From NCBI GenBank assembly GCA_036785705.1, contig JAWUZG010000056.1:1861001-1925000 (forward strand): a stretch of DNA of 64,000 bases, read 5' to 3'. The position numbers were made by a program, and so were the translations under genes. Positions within the stretch are counted from its first letter, which is position 1. The number at the start of each line of letters is the position of its first letter. This DNA is from Acanthornis magna. Taxonomy: Eukaryota; Chordata; Aves; Passeriformes; Acanthizidae. The notes under the pieces were generated by a model. It saw only the letters and a program-made list of their open reading frames with translations, did not search any database and was not told where the DNA came from. Shown here piece after piece: positions 9,421 through 24,400 of the stretch.

Positions 9421-12400
9421 CTGGCGACTGCCGACCTCAGCGGCTCTGCTACTGCTGCCCTCGCCTCTGGGCTGTGCTGTCTTACCCCATTTGCTCTTGC
9501 TTGCTCCTTTTTTCTTTTAATAAGAGGTATTGTCGCTGTCCACATTTGTATGTAAATCAAGGAAGTTGTATGTGCAGGGGAAAAAGGAAGTATATATTTA
9601 ACAGTGTTGAGTTGAGAATTAAAGAAAACAACTCTGAGGCATTTCTTTTCCCTCGCTCTTTTCTATGTGATCCCTGTAACTGACTGACATTCTCTGTGTT
9701 TCTCACTTACATGTCTGCTCTGTCTTCACATGAACTTCAAGCTTTAACAACTTCAGTGCTCAGGTGGTAGGTATTAAGTCATTTTCAGCATGTGTGTTTC
9801 ATTGAGAGGAGTTAAAGAGGATCAGGTGCACCTTGTTGCAGGGCAGGGCTGGCAGGGAACCATCACCTGGAAGTGATCACGAGCCTGATGAAGTGACACT
9901 ACAATTAACCTCATCCAGCTGGGGCAGGAAGGGTTGGAGGCTTGTGGGGGGTGGCAGAGCTGTACCCCAGCTGGAGTGAGCAGGTGTGTTGCTGAGGCTC
10001 AAGGGCAGAGGTTTGGCCCTGAGCCCGAGTTCCTGCGAAGCTGAGAACGTGAAGGTTTCAGATGGACAAGTCATGGTCCCTGTCACAGTGAGTAACTTTG
10101 CTGAGGGAAGGGTGGTTTAAGGAGAGGCCTTGGTGAGCCCTGATGGAGTGGAGAATGGGCTTCGGCTGTGTGAGAAGAAGGAAGGAATGGCTGACCTGGC
10201 TGTGGGGCTGCGGCTGTGTGTGCATAGGGGTCTGTGACCATGCCCTGTGCATGGTCAGAAAGGGGTGATTCAGGAGCCTGAGCATGGAGCTTGGGCTCTA
10301 CTTGCAGCTGCTTCTGCCAGAGCCTGCTCAAGTGTCTCCTCACAGTGTCATTGCTGGTGTAGTTGCTGTTATTTTTGAGGGGTTGGTGCAGAGACTGTCA
10401 CTGAGCGTTAGCTTTCTATAGCAATTTGCTACAACTTGTGACCATCCATCTCAGAGGTGTAACATTTTCCTGTTCTACTTGGAACTGTGCTCATTCACAA
10501 CCTTTTTAGGGCGGGATGTATCTGCTCCACAAAAACAACTAAGAAAAATATTTTCACATCTGTATTTCCTAAAATACAGCTTTTCTTCAAGAATGAACCT
10601 TATGAGCTACATACAACATACAATGCTTTGTTTAAAAATAATTGTTTTAAGTATTTTATGTGTGTAAATTGTCTTTTAATATAACAACTATTGATTTAAA
10701 AAAGAGCTTTTTAAGTAATTCAGTTACCTTTTAAATCCTTTTACTCTGTATACATAAAATAGGCTGTAATGTATTGATATGAAATTTGAATTTTATTAGA
10801 TTTACTGTTTTGAAACATGGAAAAGCCTTTCTAATTTTTAGCTTAGAGCCTCTCATTCAGTTAACAAAGTACAGGAAATGCTAAATTAGGTTTAGTCCTA
10901 GCTGTGCAATTCAAGTAAGAGAAAAAAACATAAGGATGGAGTTTTGGTCTTGGTGCTGAGCCTTAGTCTTGCCTTGGTTCCTGCTGGGCCTTTAAAAGCT
11001 GCAGCATATAAAGTCGAGTCCTCAGAAGTCTGCAACAAGCGAAGTCTGATTTTGCAATGTGAATGACTCAAAGCCCATGATCATGAAACACTGGGAATAT
11101 GTAATGCTGCTCTGTCCTCTGAAGTGCTCCATTTCCCTGTACCTGCACCTGGATTAAAGCAGAAAGAAAGGCTTTTCCCAGTCTGGCACAGGAGCACTCC
11201 GTAAGCCAGTGGTAGTAGGTCAGTACTTAAATAGGCGGTGTCCCCTGCACAGTGTGCGTCTGTGCCTGTATTTATACTGCTATGAGCAATGCAACGAATT
11301 AGAGATTCCTGATCCTCTCCTGGAGTTGGGTTATTCTGCCAGTAAGAAATCCTTCAGGAGTCTGAAGGACATCTGGAATGCCAAAGCAGGCAGCTGTGTA
11401 GTTGAAGTAGATCCAAGCCAGTTAGTGGGGCAGATCAGTTACCAACCATGGTCTGTCATGCCAAGGGTCAGAAGTTGACCCTGCTGGTTAACAGACTCGT
11501 GACTTGTGGCCCAAGGCTGTGCTGTTACGCAAATACTGACCTAATTTTTTCATTTTAATTTTTTTTTTTAATCCTTAAGACTGAATTCTTAGAGCTATTC
11601 CATTTGAGATGCACAATGTTGGAAAAAAGATAACGTACAGGAGAACATATGATTTTCTGAAGTTATTAATGCAGAATCACTATAATGCCATGGTAAATGG
11701 AACTATGGTAAATGAAATGACTGATCAGTTAGAAGAGGAAACTATAAAATTATTTAGATTGCTTGTTTTGTGCTTTCTTGAGCATGTAAGACCATTTATT
11801 ATTTTCTTGAGCAGTGTATCGTGGTGTTACTGATGGAGAGGTAAAAATAGTCATGTATAGCCGCAAGGACCTCAGCTTTTGCTGTGGTTAGTAAATACAG
11901 ATTTTTTCAGACTGCAGTCAGAGGAACCGGGGTAGCACTGCTTACAGAAGGGACAGCTGTGTTTTCTGCACACAGAGATGTCTCAGAGCTGCACGCAGTG
12001 AGGTTGAACCAGTTCTGTCCTTCAGCCTCTGCTGTCTGGAGCAGGAGCTGCTTGTTTTCTTCCTGTAGTTTCTCTTCCTAGTTAGCTGTAACAGCTGCAT
12101 TCCAGAAGTGATTTTCTGGGTCTTAATGCTCGGAGCCAATGGATGTCACCTTGTTCTGCTGTGAAAGCTGAGGCCCTTTAGTCTACAATGGTGTGTGCTT
12201 TTGAGGCACTTTAGGTAAAATACGGAAATGGTCATTGTGTGCCTCACACCTTCTTAGCTGAGAGCCCTCAACACCAGGGCACTGACAAATGCTCACTCCC
12301 TGTGCTCTGAGCAACCTCCAAGTCCAGGGAGTGAGAGAGAAGCAGCAGCACCTCTCATAGCTGTGCTGCACGAAGGACTTGGCCATCCCCACAGGAGGAG

Positions 12401-15400
12401 CTTGGTTCCTGATTCCTGGTTCAGGGCTGCCCCTCCAGAGGTAGATGCTGTCCCATAGTCCAGTACGGCACCAAAGGAAAGAAGCCTTGAAGAGGAATTA
12501 GGCTTCAGGTATGCAGATTTTATTCTGTGAGTCATCTAGGGCCCATTAATAATTATGGAAATATTTTTCCATCGTGTTTAGAATGATTTGAGGGCTATGA
12601 TTAGATACTGAAAAGCTGCTGAAAAGGGTTTTTTTTCAGTTTTTTAAATGGTGCTGGAAAGCACCTGCAGCTGTTTAGCTTAACCTGGTGTAATCAGTCC
12701 CTGTTCTTCAGTGTCTGTTTTGTTGGGATTGGATGCACTTCAGAGGGCAGGAAGTTTGTTGGATATGCTAATTAGTAATTGTAGAATTGTACCCAGGGTT
12801 TTGAATATTAGCATGTATCAGAGTTGCTGTTTCTAGTGGGAGAGCTCTTAGAGCCTCCCAGACATGGGTGGGATGCACCCAAGGTGGCATAGACTTCATA
12901 CCATAGCACAGACTAAGTGCTCGAGATAGCCTTATCAGTGAGATCCATATGTTCATAAGGAAAATCTGCCAGCTTTCACTTTTCATAAAATACTGTGGGG
13001 AAAAACTAATGCAGTTTTCATGAAAATGAAACGTTTGAATTTTACATCATAGGTGCTGAGGAGGCAGAAAATGTAAGTTCAATGTATATATTCTACTCAG
13101 GAATGTATGGGTTGGGGCAGATGGGACAGGGAAGGTGGGGTTTGAATCACTTGAGAAACTGCAGTGATCTTCTGTAAGAATACCTGGAAGGGAAAGACCT
13201 CTGAACAAAATCTCTAGGGAGCAGAATGAAGATAAATGTGCTAGTCCACCTCTCTAAATTGTCAAACAAGGGAGAATATTTGCAAGAGTCTGTGGTTCCT
13301 TTCTTACTGTCTTGCTTTTGAACCAGATTTCTTGTCTTGATCTCCTCACCCCAGACTGTACTTCCACTCAGATGTTTCATTTCAAGGAGCACTGACTGTT
13401 TATTTCTTTAAAAAGTCTCACTGGGAGAATTCCAGATGTTCATTCTGTTTGTTTTGAAAATTAACAGGCTACAGGCTGTTAGAAATGGGACTTAGAATTC
13501 TTTTCTCATTGATTATGATGAACATAGCATTTTTTCAGTTTAATGGCTTTGGCTCCATTGAGTAAAGTTAAACCTTATGGACTGTTCAGATGGGTTTCAT
13601 TTTTGATAAGTTCAGGTAACAGAAAGTTACAGGGACCAAAAAATGGCGTGGGGTAATACAGGCTGTTTCACCACTGGATGTCATGGCAAGCCCATGTGAG
13701 TTGGTTTAGAGCTATCTGTGCAAGTAATTTATGCCCCATGTTAAAGGTAAACCAAGCAGGGTCTCACTCCACTCAACCTATTTGCTGCTACAAAATTCTC
13801 CTGTCAACAAAAGAGGGCAATAAAAATCTCTTCTGTCAACTTAAAGCTGAAATGAAAATATAGCAATACCTGAATATGACAAAAATGGCAATGTTGCCTG
13901 TGAGTTTGGGACATGACTTTCAATGCCTTTTGGGACAGGCTCTTCATGAGAAAACCTGCACTGGCAGTCTGCATGCCTCAGCTTCAAGCAATTTGTGTAA
14001 TTAAAATTAATTAAAATACTTATGACCTGCTGTGATCTGAAGTGCCTGTCTCTCCCTTTGTTCCTGTTGTTACTGCTCATAAAAAAGGGGATGCCTGATC
14101 TTTAATAAACTGCACGATCTGCAGGAACTTTGAAAGGCCCTGGCAGAACAATGTTAATTTGGGAGACATAGATCAGCAGTCCAGCTCCAGTAGGTGAATT
14201 TTAGCAAGGAAGAGGACTGACCTGTCCTTGTTAGTGTTTTTGTGGACATTGGAGCTTCTTAGAAAAGATGCTGAAAAATAAGAGGGCCAAGTTCTGGGGG
14301 CTGCTGACAGTTGTTCAGGAGCTGCTCTATGTATCTCAGGTTTGTGGTTCATTGCGTATAGCTGAAGCAGCCTTATGCCTTTGTTTTGAGTGGTGATTTA
14401 TTAGGGAGACATCTTCTTTGCCCCCTAAAACCATGTCCAATGTACAGTACATTTAAGGGGAGGCAGTTGACAACTACTACAACTAACATCTGCAAGATGT
14501 TGTTTATCTGCAAGTGGCAGATAAATACTCTTCTGAGGCTGTGGTGGATATTTCCTTCTCCTTCTGTCGTCACTTCCGCAAAACGTAGCCTGGAAGAAAC
14601 AGCCTGAGTGATAAAACTCTTATCACTCCAATGGCACTGACCGGAGCATGGGATTTCTAGTCCCCCCAGATAACAGGGCTGACCACCTTTCAGGGAATCC
14701 TTTGGGCTCCACAAGGGTGACTGAAGGCCTGAAGGAGGCTTGCTGAGCAGTCCCGGCAGGGTTTAGCCTATGTTCTTCACTCTGCACCCAGAGAACATCT
14801 CTGAAAAGAATTCGATTCTTTTCCACTTCCTAGTGGAAGAATCAGTGAAAATCCCTCTTCTGAGACTGCAGCAAACAATTTTCCTCAAGAAAAAGTTGTG
14901 TTATGTGGGATCAAAAGGCACCTTTCAAAACAGGTATTCTTGTATCTTTGTGTCTCCTACTTCAGCATCAAATGAGCTCAGTAGGGCTTTCCTGGCAATC
15001 TGATAGAACACATGGCCCTAAATGACTAAATCAGTCTGGTTCCATTTCTCTCCACTTCTCGTGAGCAGCACAGATGGTACTGATTCAAGTAAATACACCT
15101 CACATGGCAATGCTTGCCATGCTATGCATTACACCTGTGCCAAGACCAGAGAGTGGGCTCTGAAAGGTGCTTTCCCTACTGAGTCTCTGCACCTGAATTT
15201 AAGGCTGATAAAGCAGTTGACAAAATTTAAAAAAAAAACAACTCTAAATTTGGTAGGGAGTTCAATTAAACCATTGTATAGTAAGCATCATTAAGAGATA
15301 GCTGAAATGTTATTTCTCTTGGCCTTGCTTAGTATCAGTGTCTATCTCAGTCTACTCTGAAACTAATTAAACCTAAACCTGTAAGATGATGTGCAGTAAT

Positions 15401-18400
15401 TAAGAAAAATAAGAATTAATTAATAATAAAATAAAGAAAAATCTGCTTGGAAACCAAAATGTGTGACTTCCTCGGTTTAAGGCAAAAACCCTACAATTTA
15501 CTGTACTTCTTCAGGATATATTTCTTCTTTTCAGAATAAAGGGAAACTCTGTATGGAAATTGTGCAAAATGAACTTCCAGCATTCTTATGAGAATCTAAG
15601 AATCAGTTGAAAAGGCAGTTTTTTGTATTGAATCAACAGTAGTGTTCATTCATTATGAAGTTAAGATGCTTTATTGAGTAAAAAATGAAAGCTAAGAATG
15701 TTTAAATGTTCCTTCACATAGGTTTCCCCTCACCCCACCCAGCCTCTTACATTTTTTTTATTTGTAGCAGCTTTGCCTAAGGACTCCATAGAGAATCAGA
15801 GAACAAAGGATGACATAGAAGATTTCTAAAAACAAAAATAAATTCTAAAACCCCCAAATTTAAAAAAAAAAATTATGAAAAGTTATAAAATATTATGTAG
15901 TTTTCAGATCTTTTTTTTAATGCAGCTGCTTTTAATCAAACCTTCATACTGTTTATGTACGGTAAACTTTTCATGTACTTAATAGCTATGTACAGCTATT
16001 GCCAGCCAAAAAAAAGGTCATGTTAATGTCCTTGTTTCATTCTAATTGCGTGAAGTAAAGATTTTCTCTCCTTAACAATTTTTTCTCTAATGACTACTGC
16101 TGCTTTCTTATGCTCTTTTGAAAACAGCATGTTACTGAAACTGTTCTCAGGCAGTACAGATCATGCCAGACCTGTGGCTTGCACCCTACCACGTGTTAAT
16201 TCTCAAGTACCTTGGAATTGACACACTGTTTACTTTTGAATTTTGTTCATTAAAAATGTAAATAGGATGGTGATTTTGAGGGCAATGACTTCAGAGGAAG
16301 TTATGTGTAGAGCTATAAAACGTTCGTCAAGATCTCTTCTGATCCAAATGCTGATGATCAGCAGAATAGAGACATAACAGAATAAAAACTTATCTGGTCT
16401 TCAAATGGCTTAGCTAATTAATACATAAAAGAAACTAGAAAATTTGTTACATATTCTGTTTAAAATCCCACACCATATCTGTACATGGTGTCTGAACACC
16501 ATCTAGTCATGGACAGCTTTCAGAATGGTGTGAAATGTCCTCTAGGGCTTAGCAAGAAACTGATCAACTTGTCTTGTCACCTGGGTTTTTGCTCACAAGA
16601 ATCAAGGATGTTCATGAGAAGATTAGATTCATGCTTATTTTTAAATATAGGCTTAAAACCTTCTTCTTACTGAACTTTAACTTAAGCATCTTACCACTTC
16701 AGAGGCAAGATAGAGAAATCATGACTCATTACTGTGAGAGGTTGCTGGGGATTTGCTAGGTGGTATTTTTTGTTCTCTGGTCCAGTATCCCAAAATATGA
16801 GTGACATTGTGTGTTTGGAGGTGCCCCATGGTTGGCACGGTGTCAAGCTGCAGTGCAGATGCCCTGTGGCTCTTGTGCAGGGATGGCTGCTGGCTGGGGC
16901 AGGCTGGCCTGTTTCCATGGCACTAATTGCTTTCAGCATGCCGGAACTGTGCCCTGCTGCTCCACTGGCTGCCCAATGGCTGTTCTTTGTTTCCTGCCCT
17001 ATATTGTCCTGCAGTCCTTCTCCCATGTCCCATTCGTATGTCAAACTATTGTGCAGCACAGCCTTATTTCTTATGCTGCAAAAACCATTATTTTCAGATA
17101 GAGAAGAACATCTAGAATTGAATTAAAAGTCTGACCCTGAGCTCTCTGAAGAACAAGGTCACACATCTCTACCAGATGCTCTTCTAAAGGGACTTTGACC
17201 TATGCTGCTCTATCTCTCTCTGTTTAGATCTAAGCATTCCAGTCTGCCTTTGCAAAAACTGAAAATCCTTCTCAGTGGCCTGCTTCAAAGGAAGAGCTCC
17301 TGCCTGTGCTCTTTCCATTGCTGTAGAGTTTTTATCTGTCCTGCCTCAGTTTAGGCATGGCTGTTGATCCTGGGGCATGTTAGAGCAGCCAGGAATGGAA
17401 TGAACTTTGGTTTGAAGATTGTAATGTTTCACATCAGCGCCTGGAAAGATGGACATGCTGATACCTTCTCTCCTGCCCTCCCTGTTATTTCACTACTGTT
17501 TTGCCTAATTGTCTCCCTGCTCCATGTCCTTAATAGCCTAATTTCTTCTCCAGTGTTCAGCTCTGGCACAGTTTCATGCTAGTAATTCCCTGGCGCAGGG
17601 CATGGGATCATAGGATAAACCCTAAGGGTTGGGTGTGTGCAGGGGTATGTCCTGGCAGAGTGGTGCTGGAGAGCTTCACTACAGGTCCTCACAAGGTCCA
17701 CAGGGTTCCTGCCCAAGAGTTACCAGTAATGGATAAACAGCAAGCAGAGAGTGCTCTGGTTTGATGTGTATTGTGTCATGGAGCTTCCTTTTTGCCCAGG
17801 CCATTGGGACTACACTTCTGCTTTTAGAAAGACCTGGTGTAAGTGATCGTTATCTCTCTCTCTAATCATGCCAGTGTATTTATAAAATTTTTCCACTTTA
17901 TACCTTGTCCTTTGAATTCTGGAGGCAAGACCCAGGAACGTTTCATCAGGCTACATTCTCTTTCAAATCTTGAGCAGGGTTTTCCTCTCAGCATTCTCAA
18001 TCCATATGTCCCAAATTAGTTTCCTGCAGAACTGCTGCTGTGAACACTACTTCTACATTACCTTCCTGTAGTGTTGATTCCTTGTTTTCACAGTAGCATT
18101 TCAGCTTTTGATTCAAGGAGGACACCCTTACATGAAGTGTGCAAATGCAATAGAACGTGTTGTGCACGTTGCTTTAACTGCCTTGCTGCTTTTGGTTTAG
18201 CTGGGTCATGGCTGTTGCATCACTTCTAAACTGTGGCCAAGGTAAATGACCCCCTTTTTTTTTTTTCCCCTTCAGTCATGAACTTCAAAAATCATTCTTC
18301 CAGCAGCACATGAACAATAATATTAATTTGTATTGTTTTATTCAACTGCTTCATGAATGGATGACATCAGTTTTGGTTTTAATTCCTTTGGTGTATGGTT

Positions 18401-21400
18401 CTTAAGACACCTGTTACATGGAAGAAGAGCTAAGGATAGTTCTTGAAGTGGCATCCCCAAGTATTAAAATAGTTTGTTCTCTGTTATGTATGGCTGTACA
18501 TCCCACAGAAAGCTTGTGAATGATGGTGGGCCAGTTAGAATCCAGGCATTGAAAATATTGCAGACAAAATAAAATACCAAGCTGACTCACTCCTGTGCTT
18601 CCCCCACCTTCTCTGTTGTACCCAGCCAATGCCGGAGCCCCTCCTCTGCTCGAGGTTCACGTGTACAAGCACTAAAGTGGGACACGTTGCCTTTCCAAGC
18701 CCTGGATCACAGTGTTCCACTGGAGCTCCTCCATGCCAGGCTAAAGGACACACATCCCCCCAGCAGTGCAAGGCAGCGGCTGCTGGACTTGTCATGTTGT
18801 GTGTACTGAGCAGAGGCCAACTGGAATAAAGTGTGTTTGCAGGCTGGCTGGCCTTGCAGTGCAGGGGGCTGGTTCACAGGTTGATGAGAGAGACACAAGT
18901 TGGAAAATGTACTTAAAAAGGGGAGAAAGGGTTGTGAATGAGGGCAGTAGGGGAATGACACTGAGGAGAAGCTGGGAGAGGTGGGAAAGGGTCACTGTAT
19001 TGGACAGTGTGGGGAGCAAACATTAGGGGAGGTGTAGGAGATGGCAGTGGGTGTGGGCCCATCCACTATCCTTAGGCATTGTCTGTGTGCCATGCCCTGG
19101 TACCTTCCAATACAATAGGAATTTTTATTTCTGTGACACCCCACAGCAACAGAAGAGAGATGCCTGTTGGCATTCCTACGTCATCATGCTGAAATTAGCC
19201 ATTCTGGCACCCGTCTTATCAGTATGTTTAATTCCATAGCTTGGACTTTGTTCTTAGCACCAATATTCAGCACTGGATAACCTCACCCTGAAATACAAAT
19301 GTGAGAGCAGGACCAAAAAGGATCTCAAGACCTTTCCTCACTCAAAGGCTGTCCCACCAGGTATCTAATTGTACGTTGATATGGTAAACTCTATATGTGA
19401 TAGCAGAAAGTAGGAACTTACTGAGTGCTTCAGCTGGAAGCAGAAAACTGACATAATGAATTTCTAAGCTAATTCAAAAAATGATCCATAAAGTTCAGAT
19501 GGGGTAATTTACATCCCATCCTAAGTATGCAAATTACTCAGAGAATGTACTGATGGGCTGTTCTTTAGGACGCTAGCTTGGTTAAACAGGGTGCTCTTTG
19601 CAGCCCTTTTTGTGCAATGTGCAGAGCTTTCTATTTGTCTAGCCAAACATTTCTATATAATGGAACTGCTTTTCATTTCAAAGCAAAATTTGGGGTTATT
19701 TTGTGCATGTCTTTTTCTGGTAGGAGAATTCCAGGCTTTTGTTAAACAAACAAAAAGAGAAAGCTACTAAAAGTAAGGTGTGTTGGGTAGTAGTTTGGTT
19801 TCACTCTTGGGAAGAGGAGTAACAGGTTTTAAGCATTATTTTCCATATGATTCTGTAATTAAATTGATTTAACACTATCTACATAGAGCTTGATGCAGTA
19901 TACTTAGAGAAAATTCAAAAATATATGTAGGATGGGATTTTAAATGAATTATCTGTTGTGTATTTGCCTTGCTAATTTTTTACTTTGACTTTTTTTTCTT
20001 TTAATCATTTTTATCCTATATGTTTTCATAATTCTGTTTTGCTCCTATCTGTTTTCATAATTCTCATTGTGGAATTGGCTGAAGTGTTTATTAGTGTTTC
20101 ATTATATAAATGTCTTATCTCTTTTCTGAGTGATGTAGGGCTGAATTAACTACGATAAAGAGGAAATGTCTGTTGATTGCTCTGTGATTCTGTCTGTCAG
20201 GTCCAGGACTTCGTGGCCCATGCAAATCCAGAAACATGTTGGGAAGAGCTCTGGGCTTTTGAGTTAAACCCTGATACTAGAAAAGTTGTTCCATCTGTCT
20301 AGGCTTAGTTTTTACCTCTCTGAAATGAAGAGGATGATAGCACTCCAAGTGAAATGTTTCATTCCAGTACTCATTTGGGAAGTGACCTTTATGCTTCTGT
20401 CTCCCTTGTGAGAGGGCGCATTCTTTGCCCAGTGCAGCCAGGTGTTGTGGTGGAAGCAGCCCAAGGGGCTGTGTGCAACAGGAAAAAGCAATGCTGGAAC
20501 TTTACCAGTCTCATTCCACACACACCAGTATGAGCAGGGCTTTTCTTGCAAAAGGGGAGTATTAGTTAACATGCTGAACTGAAACGCAGCCTGTGCTGGA
20601 TGTATCGGGATGAGCTAACTCTATCCTATTTGTACCTTTTTTCCCCCATCTAAGGGAAAGAGGATTCTTTTAGAAAAATACTGTGAAATCTCAAACTGAA
20701 ACATGTGGGGGGGTATTATTTATCTTGTACTATTTGGTGGAAAAAAAAATTGAATGCAAGAACAAATGGAATGAGAGGAAATGTGAAAACAATGAGAAAA
20801 GAAAAACTGCTTTTAGCCTTACAGAGTAGCCATTGATTCATGAAAGCTGAAGGATAATTCCTCATTGTACAGCTTTCAGACAACAGAATATTCACTTTGA
20901 GTTAAAGACTAGAAAAATTTTAATGAACTGACAAAAGCCAAAGAAAAGTCAGTTAGAGAACGAGCAGTTAGAGGACTAGAAAAATAACTAATAGGAAAAG
21001 AGGGGGAATAGTAGTGAAATGCTGGAATGGAGTGTGAGCCAGGAAGCAACATAGCTGTCAGAGTTGGAAAGGATGATAAAATCAGAGAAAAATTAATTGC
21101 TGTTGTAGCTCAAGTTCAGAAAGAGGAATTCTGGGAAAAAAATAGAGTTGTAGGGGTTTTCTTTTCCCTAAAAAGGTTTTTTTAAAAATCTGTTTTTTAA
21201 TTTGAGGAATGATCTAGATAACGTGGAAAAAGAAATTCTTTCTAAAAATGCTAAACAATGCCTTAGAATATGCTGTACAGACAAGGGTTTTACAGTATCT
21301 TTCAGGTGTTAAAGCTTTATGTGGCACAATTACCTGAGTACTGTTTGTAATCATGGTCTTGGGTTGTTGCTAGTTTTGAGGACAGCTCTTACCTTTTTAT

Positions 21401-24400
21401 GCATTTGTATTCTGCAAAGAAAAATTAAACAATCACAATTATAAAAACATGCTTCTTTTCCTAGGTTTAATACTTGTTAATGCCTTTTATAAAATGAATT
21501 ATATATTCTGACTTGCAAAATTAAATTCTTCTTGATGAAAGAAATCATGCATCGGATCTTTCATGGAACAGTTGTGGCAAAAGATAGTAATATTTTGCAT
21601 TTGTGCAAAAAGGTTAGAGTAATTTGAAAGCGGGCCTGTGCCAGTAGTTAGATGTGTAACTTATTTCAGAGAGGAATAATGAGGAAGGAGACTTACTCAA
21701 GGTCAGGTGGCCTCAATGAAAGAAACAGAAGCTTTTTGCTTAACCAAAGCCCTCTAGATAAATGGGGCTTTTCTGGTTATGAAAATGGAGACTGATCAGT
21801 GCTGTGCTTATGAATTGCATGAACTATAGTCTTTCTTTCTTAAATTTTTCACCTCTCTTGAATTCCATTGAAGAAACCAGAATACTCTACTTCTTGCTCA
21901 AAACAGGTCAAGCATTATTTCACTCCTGAGCCCAGTTTGATATGATGCAACTCTCTGGCAATATTAACTGGTGTGACACTGTAGGTGCTCCCTTTTGGGA
22001 GGGCTCTGAGTTTGCTGTGCATGAAGTTGCTGAGGACAGGCACACGGCTCTCGCGTGCTATATTTGGCAGAGCTTGGGTCCATCCCCGTGTGTCCTGCCA
22101 AGAGCAGCCAGGCTGTTTGCTTCTGTTGCTCCAGGGCCATGGAAGCTGGCTAACCTCTCCACTCGAAATGCAAATGGACAGGGAGTCTCCAGTCGTAAGT
22201 GCAAAGGTGTTGTTAGAGCTCCGTGCTGCATTTTTTCTGTGTTTCCATGCAAAGGTCTTGCTCACTGAGTAAGAAAGACTAGAGGGTGTGGCAGGGGGGA
22301 AGCAATTGTGGCAGGCACTTTTACTAACTGCATTGCTGAAAGGATGGGAAGTGGGGACACACTACAGGATTGTGCAACAGGGGTTTTTAAAAGACAGCAG
22401 AGCACCAAAATTCACTCATGAAGCCCTAAAGGGATTGTGAACAACCCATAAGAGTGCAGCTGGGAGTGGCAGTCCCATGAACGGTACTTTGACCACTGAC
22501 CATTTTCTTTTATTGTTTAGCTCTCTCCAATATCTTTATGCATACAGGTATTATGACACAATATTTAAGCGGCATTTTGGCTGGGCACCAGATGCTACCA
22601 TATTAAGCTACTGAGAATTACTAATCCTTTTGAAGTTCTAGTAACCTGCTTGCCACATACGCCCAAAATGTTTCATACTCATGCATAGATTAGTTTGGAA
22701 CTCGTCTTGTGTATGAATTCAGTTGTTACTTAGCTGTTCACAGATAATCCCTTCAATTTCTCCTTTATATTATCATTCATTGTCTTCCAGTGCAAATTCC
22801 TAATTTCCCATGTGCTTTCCCCAGTTGTTCTCTGGAATGTTTCTTATATTGGCCAAGCGCATTTCTGAGGTGCAGAACCTTGATACAAAACTAGGCTGAG
22901 TGAAACAGTTTGAAAAGGTTACCACCTAGCTAAAGAAAGAAAGGGAGAGATGGCCATGGATTGAACCCGATCTTAAATTTGAGGTTACTTCAGACTGATT
23001 CCTGCTCTGCATTTCACAGTTGAGTCCAACAGTAGAAGAAAAGAAGTGACACAACCACCTGCAATCCTGAGCTCTGAAACTGCTGATTATGTGGCAGTGA
23101 TGATTTGTACTGGGGTGAGAGCCAGCTGGCCATGTGGATGTGGCTTTAGATTGCTTTCTAATAAATAACACTTAGTATAGCTCAGCTTGGTATGAACAGG
23201 AAGTGCCAAGCAGAGGAAGTGTCACTCCAGAGCATGACTCAGAAGATGAAATTAAGGACTGACACAGATGCATATATTTCAGTACCTTCACATTTGGCAT
23301 CTCTGCGCAGACAAATGATCTAATAACAGCTCCCCTCCCATACCTTGGATCCACAGGAAAAGAGCTAGTGTTGTCATGAGTAACATATAGAAGACAGAGG
23401 TGAATGGTATTTTTAGTCTAGCTAAAAATAATTTTTCCATACACTTCATAGATTGGTGTAGGTTGGCTTTAGTCATGTTTTTTGGTGCTTGCAACTGCTC
23501 TGTCCACACTTTGTCAGCGATTGACACAAGCTCCTTTCCTCATCTTTTAATTGGCAAACTTGCCTCTTTTGCTTCATGTAAATTGTGCACCATGAGAAGA
23601 GCCTTGCCTTTGAAAAAGCCCTCACAGAGATGTTTGTTTCAAGACCTTTTTTATTGGGATAAGTCCGCAATACAAGACTCCTCATATTTCTGAACACTAA
23701 GAACATAACTTCTTTGGGCAAATCTGGATTCTGTTCTGGTTAAGTAACTGTCCAGGCAGATCACTGTGATTTTAATAACTCTTGGGGATGACAAAGCTTT
23801 ACCCACACAGAGACCTAATTGCAAGAGAGGGTCACAAGTATGCTGTCTTCTATCCAATCAAGTTTTGTTCAGTATCTTTTGTTCTGACTTGGGATCTTTC
23901 TTTTTTCCTGTTGACCATTTATTAAGTGATGGCACAGAAACATTTGATGTGCTTTGTTCTAATTGTTGTCCCATTTCTGTATAAAATTATTTCTGAGTCA
24001 CATCCAAAGCCATATAGACTCCTTTCATTGCCATGACAACAGCAAGGCATGCCAATGTTAGCGAAGTCTGCTGGAAAAAGAAGTCAGTAAAAGCAAAACA
24101 CAGTTAATTGAGGTATTTCATGTACAAATTCCCATTTTCTGTCATGATCCAAAATTATGGTGCATTGTGAAAAAGTAGTTAAGAATATGCCCTAGATAAA
24201 AAGCAAAACCTCATGCTGGATGTTGGGTCTTGTCCTAGGCACTGCATTACAAAAAAAGATCTTACAAAAACACTGAGAGCGGAATTGGTCATAGCCCTGG
24301 TGAAATGTTTGGTTCAGAAGGGGAAAAAGAGTTAAATGTGGTTACTAAAAATAAACGATAATTATTAACAGTTTTAGAAGAATGTTTGATGCTAAAATGT

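Noticed and set aside
8991..9560. 189-codon minus-strand open frame
   Set aside because: Lies across the CpG island, where stop codons are rare by composition; low-complexity Ala/Arg/Pro protein with no domain.
14606..14628. 9-bp stem hairpin resembling a small RNA precursor
   Set aside because: Stem too short for a microRNA and expected by chance in 64 kb.
16734..17126. 130-codon open frame in the intergenic region
   Set aside because: Overlapped by open frames in other frames and on the minus strand; no domain or splice context.
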